DNA from: Pterois miles
Lineage: Eukaryota; Chordata; Actinopteri; Perciformes; Scorpaenidae
Reading direction: 5' to 3'
Length of the DNA stretch: 64,000 nucleotides
Assembly (NCBI GenBank): GCA_947000775.1
Contig: CAMQGK010000001.1
Coordinates: 5,321,501-5,385,500 of the forward strand
Below the pieces are notes generated by a model, which worked only from the letters and a program-made list of their open reading frames with translations, had not been told where the DNA came from and did not search any database. Both the position numbers and the translations under genes were made by a program. Shown here in pieces: positions 12,242 to 24,696 of this stretch (position 1 is its first letter; each line of letters begins with the position of its first letter).

Positions 12242-14700
12242 TGAAGCAGAAGGAGGCGTAGACTGACTTGACTTTGAACTTGCTCTCAAAGAACGCTTTT
12301 GAACACTATCACTTTTTAGATTTTGAGAGGCAGACAAAGGCAGGGAAACAGAAAGCAGATAAATACAAGTAGACAGACGGAGACAGATCTAGAGACAGAA
12401 GAGCAAACTGAGAAGCAGCAGTCCAGTTAGATCCTCCATCGAGGCCGGCCGGGTCCGCTGAGGTGTTATTACCTAGTCGGGGCAGGCTGGGTTGTTTGAA
12501 GATGATGGATGATCCTCAGGACGGGTTGGATCTGACCCAGCTTTTGAATAAGCAATAGTGTCCTACCTGCATACAAATATATCTTTAAATAAACCACAAC
12601 AATGTAAATGCAGTGAGTTCATTGAAAAGTACAGTTTCTGTTTTCCATTTTGTTCAGACACAAAGAGATTCTGGGTTTATTTTGACTCCATCTGAATGAT
12701 GCCATACTACTTTAAACAATTTGCTCTCCAGAAAAATCAATTTCTTCTGTGTGAATAAAGTCTGTTGTCAATGTGTGTAAAAGTATTCATGACAAAAACA
12801 GCAGTTCGAACATACTGATGTGTGCATTAATTGCATGGATGTAATGACAGCTGAGCTAACATACCTAACTAATGATCTAATGACTAACTAATCTACCATG
12901 TAACAAATGTATTTACTTTAAACCAAACCACAATATTTACCTAAACATAACCAAGTACAGTGGAAGCTGCTTATAGTGATTTCATCCCTTTCCTGTGTCT
13001 CCTCACTCAGTAGCAGCGTGGAGCGAAGGGTACTGGTCTGTATTGTACTGCAGAGCTGGCAGAGTTTCTTTGGGGAAATTACGTGACCAGGAACTATCAA
13101 TCCACTTGACGAGGGCGGCTTCAACCACAGGTGCTTTGCCCATGTACATTTGTTTTTGATTCAGAGAAAATTATTTTCTTTTTCCTGCTATGCTATCAGT
13201 GTGCATAAAGCACAGGTATCCAGTTGAAATGCAGATGGCACGAGGCAAAGTATCAAGGGAGTAGAGTTAAAAACAAAACAAAAATTCAACTAACGTTAGT
13301 CTAATGTAGTTTTTAAATGTTTCCAATATGTTGTCATGCATGAAAAGACCCAAAATTAACACTGTAAGAAGACTATTTGATTACTAGATGTGAATTAATT
13401 GAGCATTTGTAAAGGAATAATTGTGCCCCATGCTTTTTGATCCATATAAGTGGCTGATCATTGTATCTGTGATCACTGTAAGCGGTTTCCACGGGAGTAT
13501 TGGGGACTATAAGGGACTTGTACAGGTTCACTGATCACTTGTGTTGTTGCACTAAAAAACGAGAAGTAACTGTTCGTAAAATATCACGCAAACTGCTTCG
13601 CTTAATAGCTGGAATCAGCCGGAAATACTTAACATACAAAGGTGAAACTGTAGTGTAGTGCGTGATGTGAAGTGATCAAAGAAATAGACGAAGAGACGCC
13701 AAGACTCAACTGCAGTAAACTCTACACTTTCACTCTTTATCTTTTATCTTTTCTTTCTAAGTGCATTAAAGCACAATACCCCCCGTTACAGGACATCCGC
13801 TGCTGTTTCCAAGGTAACCACCAGCTGCCATCCCAGTGAACCTCATCCAACAATGCACCATAAACATCCTTACATGTTTTTCTAGGTTTATTTCCAATTA
13901 AGGTTAGCCGCCACCGTCGTTAATCACACCATTACCCCCGGGACTGCTGCGAGTGTGAGAAATTGATTCCGAGTATCATCATCGTGATTGCTCTAATGAG
14001 ACACTTTTTATAATTAACTATTGAAGCTCACATGTTTGTTGAACTGGAATCAGCATTCTAATCATTTTAATGCTTTGTTTTGCTGCTTTAGCTCTATTGT
14101 TTAAACAGTCAGTCCAATAATGCATTTATTTATCTGAGCACAGCCTGATGACACACCGAGGAGTGCAGAAAACGCTTTTATGCTCCAGCTGTTTGCACTT
14201 GTGCAGGGAAATATCATCAACACAAATCAGGTCATCTGATCCACAAGTTGGGAAGTTATTTCTGCCGTGATCCCTTGCACAAACTTTCTGTGTTTGTTGT
14301 GCAGTGACTTGAGTGCACGTTGAGTGGGTGTTTTGAAGGTAGCAGCTCGTTCCCCCGGGGCAGAAAGGAAGGCATTCAGCACTCAAAGAATCTAAAGACT
14401 GTCACATATCCGGTCCGAGTGCTGAGCTGTTATCCGCCTCCGCTTAACACTACATATCTTGGATTCTTCACTCTGCTGTCTTTGAGGTCTCTGATGAAAC
14501 CTGGAAACAAGTGAGTAGGAATGACCCAGCTTTCAAACTGGAACCAACATGGCGGCTTGTTTGGAAACTTTCTCCTCTTATTTCACGGAAATAGTTCACT
14601 GAAATGTTTTTCTGGAAACATGTAATGTGAGGAATAAGCCATACAGTTGCTGAATCGGTTGACTTGGGATTGACAAAGGGAGTTTCCAGAGGTGGCAAGT
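12242..14700. other. unique sequence; possible conserved non-coding block 13800-14110
   Basis: No gene is recognised. The stretch 13800-14110 is repeat-free and holds TTCCAATTAAGG, ATAATTAACTATTG and similar homeodomain-like sites with balanced GC. It may be a conserved non-coding element. The rest shows only short chance frames. Confidence 0.25.
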
Positions 14701-14717
14701 CACATCAGACGTCACTT

Positions 14718-14758
14718 ATTTGCATAACGTAGCTTAGACTAGCCTAGGTTATGCAAAT
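14718..14758. repeat. inverted repeat of two octamer motifs
   Basis: ATTTGCATAAC (14718-14728) and its exact reverse complement GTTATGCAAAT (14748-14758) flank a 19-bp spacer. Each arm contains the POU-factor octamer ATTTGCAT. It may be a paired binding site or the decayed core of a mobile element. Confidence 0.7.
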
Positions 14759-14830
14759 GAGTCTTGAATCGTGTCGCCATGCTACCAGAATGCATTGTAC
14801 GGCTGCTTACATTGACAATGAATGGGGAGC

Positions 14831-16719
14831 TTGGATGGGACACAGGCGGCAGACATGTACCATTACTACCATTAATAAGCCTAGATTCATTATACACAAA
14901 ATTAATTAAAAATATGTATCTGAATGCAAAAAAAAACTGAAAAATTGCCAATATTGTGTTATATTGCATAATATATAGCACATATATTACATATTACAAC
15001 TGGCATCTGTAAATAATGCGGTAATAAAAGTGAATGGTAAGTCAGAGGTCCACAGAATATTAACTGGAGTAACTGGACATGAAGATTTGGGGAAAAAAGC
15101 TGAAAATTTTGAATTGTGGCCATGTGGCATCATACACTATTGTGGGATATTAAACAGCTACCATTTGCATATTTTTCAAGTCAATTCCTGTAAACAATCC
15201 AAGATGTTTTCCATATAGATCCGTCCCCCTGCTGGATTTTCATACAATCACTGAAAGTCAAGGTGTAAAGGTTCAACCCAACAAAAAACTGTCCACACAT
15301 ATCACAGCCGAAGCCATGCTGCTTTTCATCTTCATCTGCAACATGCATAATGTATGTCATTGATTTCCATCAGGCTTTGAAGGTTGTACATAAAAGGTTA
15401 TGTGTTACATGAATGCAGCACTAAAACTGGTTTATGGGGGAATTTGTCTCTGTATTGCTCCCTGCTGCTATCATCATTACAGTGAACCATCATTATGGGG
15501 GAGCGGGACGTGAATCTTCACATGAGGTCTCTGCTGGCCTGATTTCATCTGAGTGTCATTATTGCCATGAAAACACTGAAATCTACTTGTTAGGACAACG
15601 GGGTCCTTGCACAGAATTATTATGACTTTACAAAGCTTCCCAAGGGTTAATTATGCACCTGTGTATGTGTGCCAGAGTATAGTATGTAGTAAGATAAGAT
15701 AAGATAAGATGAACCTTTACTAAAAACCAGAGTTTGAGTTCATGGATAAAGACATTAAGCAACTTATAGTTTATATCTCAAGAGAGAATGTAGGGATTGT
15801 GTAGCTGTTAGAGGGTCAAAATCAAGATGCACACCAAAACATACAATGAATGGAAAGTTTAAAACAATTTAAATACTGCACTGTCAATGCGAACACGAGA
15901 AAAAGACTTGAATAAAAAAAAATTAGTCAGTGATTGTGACAGTTTCCTCTCAGTAACATCTTTGAATAATTTATTGAATTGTTGCATAAAAGTTGGATTT
16001 CTCTATGTTGCTGTCATCATCAGTGTGTTATAAGATCCAGCAGTAGGCTACAGAGTGCTGCCAACTGAATGAGATCATCACACAAAACATGGCTGCCCAA
16101 TCTCATGGGGAGGCATATAAATAGCACATCACTGCATTTTACATGTCATTTAACAAAAATTCAAAATAACACAACAACACTTTAGCCGTGTGAGGAGCGT
16201 GTGGCGGCTACATAACCTGTTGGTTAGAGCTGCCATACAAAGCGAAGTCTCACAGGCTTTTGACACGAGCAGCAACAGACAGTGATCATTTGACTGTATA
16301 CTGACAACACACAGCAACATTACTACAGTTTCTAAGTCTAGACATCTGTAGAAAATGTCACAGACAGTGAAGATGATCTTCTGACTGTATATTGTCATCA
16401 TATCAGCTATATAACTACACTTTCAATGTGTCTGCAGAAAATGTCAGACATGAAAAAAGTCAAGATTTATTTTCAAATCAACACTTACTGCTTTCATTTA
16501 AAAATAAACCCCTCAAGCATTTTTTCTGTGGAAAGAAACCCTTCATTTGTCAAAACAAGGCTTTTATTGTGAAATATGTGCAGGACAGTGTAGAAAGAGC
16601 AGCGGCAGAAACGCAGCTGACATGCAGCTGGTATGAACAACGGACACGTGAATCACGCAGCCATGAGGTAACGCAGCCGCCACGAGCTGTTCACGCGGCT
16701 GGTCTGGGCCCAAGCATTA
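14831..16719. other. no gene recognised; short (GATAA)n at 15687-15712
   Basis: The AAGAT repeat at 15687-15712, followed by GAACCTTTACTAAAAACC, reads on the minus strand like the ATAAAGGTT..CTTATC tail of an L2-type element, so a small LINE or SINE tail in reverse orientation is likely there. Otherwise only chance frames, including 16392-16814 on the + strand, which has no domain. Confidence 0.35.
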
Positions 16720-16790
16720 CGGTCTTAAACACTGGTCTCCTGGTTCAAAGTCCTATGTTTGTTGGACCCACCTACCATATGCAGTCTCTC
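16720..16790 (+). repeat. family B fragment
   Basis: ACTGGTCTCCTGGTTCAAAG, then TCCTATGTTTGTTGGACCC, matching the marker block of the 9.5-11 kb array and of the 5.1 kb and 29.2 kb copies. Confidence 0.55.
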
Positions 16791-19700
16791 TCACTTTCTA
16801 CGCTGTATCAATAGCTCTGAACATAGCATATTCACACTATGGGTGTATAAAGAGACCTGGATACAGCGTTGTCTTCGTTCATTCTTATGAGAGTTGGTCA
16901 GTGGTGCATGAAGCCAAAATGGCTGGACTGCCAAGTGACAAAGTACCCGTGTTTTCCGGTGATCTTCTAAATCCTTTAGGCCCAAAGAGCAGGTAGTATT
17001 TCCTTTAACTCTGTCTCCCAGCTTGCAGTCCAGTTTGATTCACACAGATATGTTTTGAAATCAGTACAGACTACATGTTGGACAAATGATACACCAAAAG
17101 CAACAAAGGTGTTCTTATTGCACACAAAATGCCTTACATTGCCTCACAATGCCTTACTAACATATTCATACACTTAGTTGAAGTAACGCAATAATCTTTA
17201 TTTTATTCAAATTGATATGTTTTCTACTTTTTTCTATCACCAAGTAACAACAGACAACACTTATCCTGCTCATAGAAGTGTTGACATTGACTGCTGTAAA
17301 CTCCTTGTGTAACCTGAGGAGAATCAGTGTTAGAAAGGAGGTGATGCAATTTTCCCATTATGTTTGATTGACAGGTGAATAAAGCACCGAAATGCTAGAG
17401 ATTAGCGCTTAGCAACAAGGACGGAGACAAAATAAAACAACAATAAAAAACTGTGCCACCTGAAAAGGAAATCTGTGTGGTTGTGGCGTTATTAATACTT
17501 TAATAACATTACTTATGTATGTATTCACATTGCGATGAGTGAGTGAGGAGCCCTTAGAAATTCACATATATTATCATGTGTTGTGAGTCAGAATAAAATA
17601 TAAAAGGCTTTATTGTTGCTCTAATTAGTCAAGTTTGAAGCTTTGTTATTCATTCTCACTCCACCAATGAAATGTTCCTCTTTTTTGAAAAAGATTGTGA
17701 TCTGAGGTGGAATTTCTCCAAGTAATACTGGTAGTCCACCGCTGCACACACTTTCCCACACGTTACCCCATAAAGTGGAGAATGTGCCTAATCCCGTGCA
17801 GAGTTATGACATATGGTCAGTGGCTTAAGTGATCTGGGGCCAACTTAAGATGTAGCTGGAATGCTATTCCCAAAGGGAGAGGGAAGGTAAATAAAGGAGA
17901 CAATGCTGAGCAGATATGGGAAAATATTGACACGACTGACCTCAATGCTTAACTGATTAAAGGCGGTAACATCTCACAGCTGTTTACCCTGCAACTTGAA
18001 AAATGTGAGATCTATTGCAAAATAATCTGCACATATTTTGGGGGGAAATTCATCATTTAATCACTGAAATAAAGAGGATGCAGTCATGAGTGTCATTGTT
18101 TTTTTAAAGCAGGGGATTCATTTGTTAAGCTCAAGTTTTTAAAGTTGCTGCAGGTGGTGTTTGTTTTGTGTCCTCAGTTATAGTGGGAGAAATAAGTTTT
18201 GATGAAGCCTGAGGCAAAGACAGGAGGATCCCATTTTCCCTTTTCTCTTAACTAAGACAGTGCAGTCAGTGTTATCGCCAACATTAAAGGTTCACTCTGG
18301 AGTTTTTAACCACCAGTGGCACTATAGAGCCATTTTCTGATCATATTGTTTGTATCGTGTCCAGTGGCTGTTGTTGGTAGTAATGCATGTAAATTATTTT
18401 CTGAGATTTTAAAGTCAGAAATCTGTGAGGAAAAAAAAACTTTTTCTGAGAACAAAGCAACCTCATCACTTGCCATCACTCACATCTCTGTGTTCAAATA
18501 ATCCAACACTAAAATTGTAATGCACCCATACTGACTATATATTGTATATTCATTTATGGTAAATGCATTCAAATGGCTCATATCAAGCTGATGGGGAGAG
18601 CTAATGATGGACTTGGCAAAGTTTTTTCTTTTTTTTTTTTAATACTTACAATGACCCTAATACAGTGTCGTAAGATCCAGTGTAATTTTGCATCAAAACT
18701 CATCACAAGCAGAAGTGAAAAGCCTGAAAGACCACAGGGTCGTAGCTCATTCTACTATAAATAGCACTAACAGGATGGACACTAGTATGGTAATCCATAT
18801 CATTCTCACCATGACTGGTTTGAGACAAACGACTTAAAAGAGTAGGACCTTCGCTTCACATCCAGTATCCTTGTATGCAAACAGCAGCCACTGCTGTATA
18901 TTGCATGTTCTTTCCCGCGTGACCTCTCATGATTACTGAGCTCCTGTGTTGATCAATACAGATCAATACTCAATAAGTCCTCTGCTTGTTTTGGCTTGAG
19001 GAGAGGACTCTGAAGGACAAAGTACACTCACGGAAGAAACGTAGAGAGGATATATTGCCTCAAGGAAGGGATCAGCAAAAACTATAAAACAATATGGATT
19101 AAATACTTACACCTTCCAGCTGTGTTTTGAAATAAGAAGTCAGAGACTTTTTTCATTGCAGTGAAACAACTGATGCAAAAATGTGACCAAAACCAGGGAC
19201 TTAGCTAATCCCTGTCAGTTTCAATGCACTTATATGATGTTAGAGCATTACTGAAATTTTCAAAATCGTGTTCTTTCATTCAAAATTTCATATATATAAT
19301 TTCCTTTTTTGTATGTTTTCTCTTTGAGTAATATAGTTTACTACAGTACTAGTCAATAAAGAAATGGATCTTTTGTTCACTATCAGTATTTTCCCAAATA
19401 ACTGATTTAGGCTACCTTTACATAATGGGATGCTAGCTCTTTTTTGTTGTTTTGAATGTAAAGCAAACTGATCTTGTCTCTGTCCATTCATTGGATTTGA
19501 AGGAAACCTAACATCTTATTTTTTTAAACAGTAAGTGAGCTCAATATATTTTAGAGACAAAGTGACCCTGAACAGTAGAAAATGATCAGATCATAACTGG
19601 GTATTTTAATTAACAGATGATTAATTGTCTTAAGCAAACGCTCCTTCCTTCTCTTCTATAAAATACTAAATCAAGCATTCGGACCAACACTTTCAATATC

Positions 19701-19900
19701 ATATCCATGCAGAAAGACAGAATGATTGGTGACAGAGTGGTCTTCAAATACTTCTTTCTGCCTGTGTTGCACCTTAGCGGAGTTTGACTATGGGAGTTTG
19801 TCATCACGTGAATGAAGACAAATGACGAACAGTGACTAAAACAGCCTGCAGCGTCACCACCTTCAGCTCCTCCAGAGCTTCATCGTGAGCGTGGTGCAGA
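16791..19900. other. unique sequence; possible conserved block 17760-18060
   Basis: No coding region is seen. The part from 17760 to 18060 is repeat-free with regulatory-looking composition (CTTAACTGATTAAAGGCGG, AACATCTCACAGCTG). The evidence is compositional only. Confidence 0.25.
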
Positions 19901-21080
19901 CGTGAACGTGACCACAATGATAGTAAAGAACCATCAGGGGAAATTTGGGCATTTGAACCTTCTAAAGTGGAGAGGAGCACAAACTGAGCCGCAGTGTGGT
20001 TTTAAAAGAGACGTCTCCTAATTGACAGCTTGCTCCTCCTCAGCGTTTCTGACGGCGTCTTGTCGAGGGTTCTTCTCCGTTACGCCTGGTTTCTCTGCTG
20101 GCCTGGGACTGATAACAAAACCCCCTCTTTAAAACACTCCACACCCACCTCACATGAACACACTTGGTTTCACTTGTCTGCACACAGCGTGACACACAAG
20201 CATCAAAAAACCCACATGTAACGTTGTGCACGCTTGTATGCATCATACTACACAAGAAGTACGAGCACACGCATGTGCATGCTTGCACACTTTATATCTC
20301 TTTCTCCTACACACACACACACTTGCAGGGAGGGAGGAGTCAGCGCTAAAAGACTTGTAATTTGTGTTTTGCCAACAAAGGCTGGCTAATCCTGCAGAGG
20401 GCTTTGTCGCAGCTGCTATTGTGTGTTTGTGTGGTGTGTGAGGGAGAAGGCGGGGGGGTAGGTTGAAAAATGTGAGGGAGAGAGATAGAGAAAACACAAG
20501 GGAAAGAGTGTGAGGAAGAAAGAAAAAACTGAGCTTGATTGCTGTTTTTTTAATCTGTGTGTGTGAGTGTGTGTGTGTCACTCTTTGTCCCAGCTGTGTG
20601 TGCCTATCTGTGGGGGGTGGGAGTGTGTATTCGTCGCCTCCCCCTCCTGCAGTTTTCTGCATGACAGAGCTCATTTCGGCCCATCTCCTTCTCTTCCCAT
20701 GGCCGCTCCTCCTCGGTCCCGGCTCGGACCTCTGCTCCTCAGGCGGCCTGTGGTGCCGAGGGGTCGCAGGGGTCACGGGGCCACAGGAGGGGAGGGCCGC
20801 GACGCTTGTTGGAGTCGTTTAGCTTAAGACGGAGATGATCTCTCTGATATCTGCCAGGGGGCCTCGGCTGAGTCGAAATAAAGTCACCAATGTGTGACAG
20901 GTGGAAAGAGAGCGAGCTAATAGCTTTGGAGCGGCGAGGGGCTTTTTCTCCTCCACCCTCACGACTCAAAGAAACCACTGATTCAAACTTACCTTCCAGG
21001 GACAAACAGAGAGGCAACCCAGCGGGAGGCTAATCAGAATTAGGAAAATTCACCAGCCATCACAAACAAAGGGGGAAATC
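19901..21080. other. GC-rich stretch with CA/GT and purine tracts, no supported gene
   Basis: From 20640 to 20830 the DNA is clearly GC- and CpG-richer than its flanks. Long frames cross it on both strands (177 codons on minus at 20243-20776, 95 and 86 codons on plus), but all read as low-complexity Pro/Arg/Ser/Cys sequence and pass into simple repeats. I see no convincing exon. It could be a small CpG island, a distal promoter or an enhancer. Confidence 0.35.
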
Positions 21081-21635
21081 ACAGGTATCACAGGGCTTGT
21101 TTGCCTTTACTTCTCAGCTCCAGATAAATTTCTCATTGTGTCAGATCTTTGGGTAGGAATTTGCTGACAGGTCTGTGTTCGATCCAGTGGCCTCAGGGAA
21201 GCAACTGACATGCAGTCGGCACATTTTGCTCTTTTCAGCGATCGCTGCATTGGAGAGGTGCTGAGCTGCTCCTGGCACATTCCCTCCGCCTGCGAGCGGA
21301 GATCATAATCTGCATGTGGAGATCAGTGTTTGTGCGCCGATAGCATGTGACGGAGCACACAGGTACAGCTGAGTGCATGTGCAAGCAAACAGATGTGCAA
21401 AATAGGATTTCAACACTGTAGCACATTCGCCAGTCGGGTTAGATACCAGTTTATCACGTAGCTGTGATGTAGCACTAAATGTAAATGTGTGTAGACTATG
21501 ACCAGTTAGTGAACGCTGCCAGTTACTTTCACATAGTCTAGTTGTTAAAAACATTTCATGAGATTGTTCTTGTTTCTTGATTAGATGCTATGTCTTTCAT
21601 TTATTTATTTATTTTTTTTACAATAGACTGTTGTC
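21081..21635. other. no gene recognised
   Basis: Unique sequence with short frames only. Confidence 0.35.
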
Positions 21636-21639
21636 ATCT

Positions 21640-21840
21640 AAAGAATCAGAATCACTTTTATTGGCCAAGTACAGTGTTTGCGCACATACAAGGAGTTTGA
21701 CTGTTTTTTGCATTTCAATCGATGTACTTACCCAAAAATAGAAACAGCTAGGAACAAAGACAACAACGCTGGACAAATAATGGTAATGTGTATATAAATA
21801 ATAAATAAATATATATAAAAAAGCACACTTGATGTTTATT
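21640..21840 (-). mobile_element. LINE or SINE 3' end, reverse orientation
   Basis: The + strand starts AAGAATCAGAATCACTTTTA TTGGCCAAGTA, then CACATACAAGGAGTTTGACT. Read on the minus strand this is the widespread teleost 3' end with AAACTCCTTGTATGTGCGCA and TTGGCCAATAAAAG, ending in TGATTCTGATTC. The body further right becomes AT-rich. Family name not determined. Confidence 0.6.
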
Positions 21841-22039
21841 TGCAAGTAATGTGCGCTGTAAGTTGTAAAGGCAATAGATTATATACTGTATATTGTTTCA
21901 TACTTTATATTTAAACATTTGAATTCACAACCTCCAAACTCATAAACATTATGAATGCTAAAACTATAAAAGCAACAAAAAACTTGCACCTAAATGAAAA
22001 TGCTCAAAAATAAACAAATAGTTAAATTAATACTAAATA

Positions 22040-22210
22040 AAATACATACAGCCTGGTTTCCTAAAAATGACATTCCCATACAACAAAACCGCCTTGTCAA
22101 TTACGTTTCCAGGGAAACGTTTTTCTCCCAGATTGCATTTGTTTTTGATGTGTCACAACCAAACCCACAAAAGCCTCACCCAAGCAAAAACCCTTTTAGG
22201 GTTAATTTAG
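22040..22210 (+). repeat. family B inverted-repeat core, single copy
   Basis: CATTCCCATACAACAAAACC, CAATTACGTTTCCAGGGAAA and TTTTTCTCCCAGATTGCATT follow the same order as the core of each unit in the 9.5-11 kb array. Confidence 0.6.
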
Positions 22211-22779
22211 AAACAATGGAAAAGTAAAAGTAAACGCTTGTTGTGTGGATAGCTGACTGACAGGAGTGTTTACTGTTGCGTAACATCTCTCAAGGACATC
22301 CTGTCTCACCGTGAAGCTACACCTCCACCTCCAACATGCAGCCAGCTCCTGTCAGGTGTCTCTGTGTGACAGATCAGGACCAGCTGGAGTGAAGTGATGA
22401 CTGATAAATGCTGCGACATACCTGCCAGCTGCCAACAACACTCCCTCAGAGGAGCGCAGGTAAAACCACCTCCCAGGGCTCCTTGTCTCTATGCATAAAC
22501 AAGACCTCATGGTCTTAATGCAAACACAGGCTTTGATTTCACGTGTGCCTTTGCTGGCGTTCACATCAATGACAAAATACCGTCAGTAGCATCCTGCATG
22601 TGTTTGAACAGATTCCCAACAAAACCGAGACAAAGTCGCTCACTTCGTGAATGAGACTCCAACACAGGAGATTACCTTTCAACAGCACAAAATGAATTAA
22701 TTTGCAATGGCGTAAATAAAAAAAATAATAATTGTTATTGTCACAAAAGTTGTTGCCAGTTGTTAAGTTTAGACCATAC

Positions 22780-23215
22780 TGCCATTTTGTCCCACTGGTT
22801 CCTGTTCATGTCCACTGAAAAATCTCTAATGGTAATGGTTAACTTTGTGAATTTAAAATCAACAAAACTTCTTGGTTATGTTTAGTGAAACATCATGGGC
22901 TGGCTTAGATTAAGTATGTTTGTTACCTTATTTAAGTTACGTAGGCCTACATAAATTAAAATAAGTCAATGTTTGTGCTGGTTTCAGCCATCCATCCACC
23001 TTCTCCTTATGAGGAATTCTGCAGACTGCTTCGAAATGTGCACATCAAAAACAAATGTATTCAGGAAGAAAATATCTTTCTCCCAAAACATAATTAAGAA
23101 TACAGTTTTGTTGTATGGGAACATAATTTTAGGACACCAGTCTGTCCATTTCATGTTTAGAACAGATGACCACCCTGCTGCCGTTGTTCTGGTAAGGATC
23201 TGAATGTCCAAAACA
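22780..23215 (+). repeat. family B copy, diverged
   Basis: CTTGGTTATGTTTAGTGAAA, then CACATCAAAAACAAATGTAT, AGGAAGAAAATATC, TTTTGTTGTATGGGAACATA and ATTTTAGGACACC. The order matches the tandem-array unit, with large divergence. Short frames on both strands here are repeat shadows. Confidence 0.55.
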
Positions 23216-23299
23216 AAATTCAGGTAAAGAAGATCTTGTCATCTGAAATCTCCAACCCCTGCGTCATGGACAGACTCCTCCACGTCATCCTTTTGTGTT

Positions 23300-23830
23300 A
23301 AAGCACATTAGTGGAGCCATGAGATGTCCATAGTCACCGCAGAGTATTATGCATTTAGCAGAACCATTCCCGCTAACAGCTACCTAGAGGACCTTTTATG
23401 TGCTTGGTTTAGACAAGGGGTGGCGCATGAGCAGAGCGTGCAGGAGGAAGGACATGATGTGGATTACAGTGCGGTTGACTCGTACTTTGGTTTCGTACAA
23501 ACTCTTCGAATGTCCGAATTCGACATCAACCGACAGATATTCCCAAATCCCGCCATAATTCCCGTTCGACATTTTTATCGGCATCTTTGTGTAAATGACC
23601 TTTCCTCTTCTTCTTGTTTTGCACCAGCTGCATGATAGAAACATCATCAACACGCCTACTCGCTCGCTCTTCATTCCCTGGACAATGAGCGCCTCTTTTC
23701 ACACATGGGCTCAATCGGGTGTTACATAGACTTTGCACTCGGGAGCAGACGGGTTAAAGTCTGTTTAATGTCCGGTCTGAATCATTTGGACTTTGCATTT
23801 TCACATACAGCTCCTCCGTGTGATGTCTAG
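23300..23830. repeat. possible unidentified dispersed element
   Basis: The composition changes here to GC-moderate sequence with several CpGs and opposing frames of 103 (+) and 92 (-) codons. Neither protein shows a domain I know. The style resembles a non-autonomous DNA transposon, but I could not find terminal repeats or a second copy in the window. It could also be unique sequence. Confidence 0.25.
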
Positions 23831-24659
23831 ATAAATTTAAGGTTGCACTGGCACATTTTAGTGAGTTCTTACCTTATTTCTTAGAAACAGGAACATTTGA
23901 TAGTAATGTTTTCAGATGATGTCCTACTTCATTTTGCATTTCGAGCTGATGTTCACCTGGATTGTTTAGCCTGGGTTCAGTGAGCAGTGATGAAGAAGGT
24001 CAAGGTAAACAGTAGCATGGAAACAGTTGATACTATAGGCTACATAGTCAGTCATGTGTTTCTTTCTGTGTTTAAACAGTGATTAAGGAATTAGCGTAGA
24101 ACAAAACACTTGTCATGCACACCTGTTTGAACAGTGACCTTGTGTCACTTCACAACAGGTGAGATAACATCCAGTTTGATTGACAGATTGTAAATCAAGT
24201 GGAGCTGAAGTCATCGAGGTCAGGTGCTCTGCGCTGCTTTCGCTCGGGCTTCACCAACAGGTCTGACTGGTCGCGTGAGTCCTCCCTCCACCTCTCCTCC
24301 CACGTTGCTGCGCTGGCAATCCAGCGGATGAGAAACCCGGGTCAGAGATCTGCCTCTCCGCCCTCCCACGCACTCATTAAAACAGCCACATGCAGCAGAG
24401 ACAGAGAGAGAAAATGTCTCGCTGTTGTCAGAGGCAGCAGATTCTCCAAAGTGTTCATGTGATAAGAACTGACTGCAGTTGAAAAGACACCACGCAGCAG
24501 CAGCACCACTGAATCATGAGAGAAAGCAGCACTATTCACCAACTGCTAGTGTCATTTTCATTTTAACCCTTCTTACATCACCACACGCCCGTCCCCCATC
24601 TGTTCGATCACCTCTGCGCTACATCGCCGCAGCTGTGTCGACGCGTTGGCGTTGACCTG

Positions 24660-24660
<1 letters not shown>
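23831..24660. other. no gene recognised
   Basis: Unique sequence with short frames. The + frame at 24199-24462 has no domain. Confidence 0.35.

Positions 24661-24694
<34 letters not shown>
24661..24694. repeat. (CA)17 microsatellite
   Basis: Uninterrupted CA dinucleotides. Confidence 0.97.

Positions 24695-24696
<2 letters not shown>

Noticed and set aside
16392..16814. 140-codon plus-strand frame
   Set aside because: It runs from unique AT-rich sequence into a family B repeat fragment and shows no domain.
20243..20776. 177-codon minus-strand frame, the longest in the window
   Set aside because: It reads low-complexity Pro/Arg/Ser/Thr/His sequence through CA repeats and purine-rich runs, has no domain, and has competing frames on the other strand.
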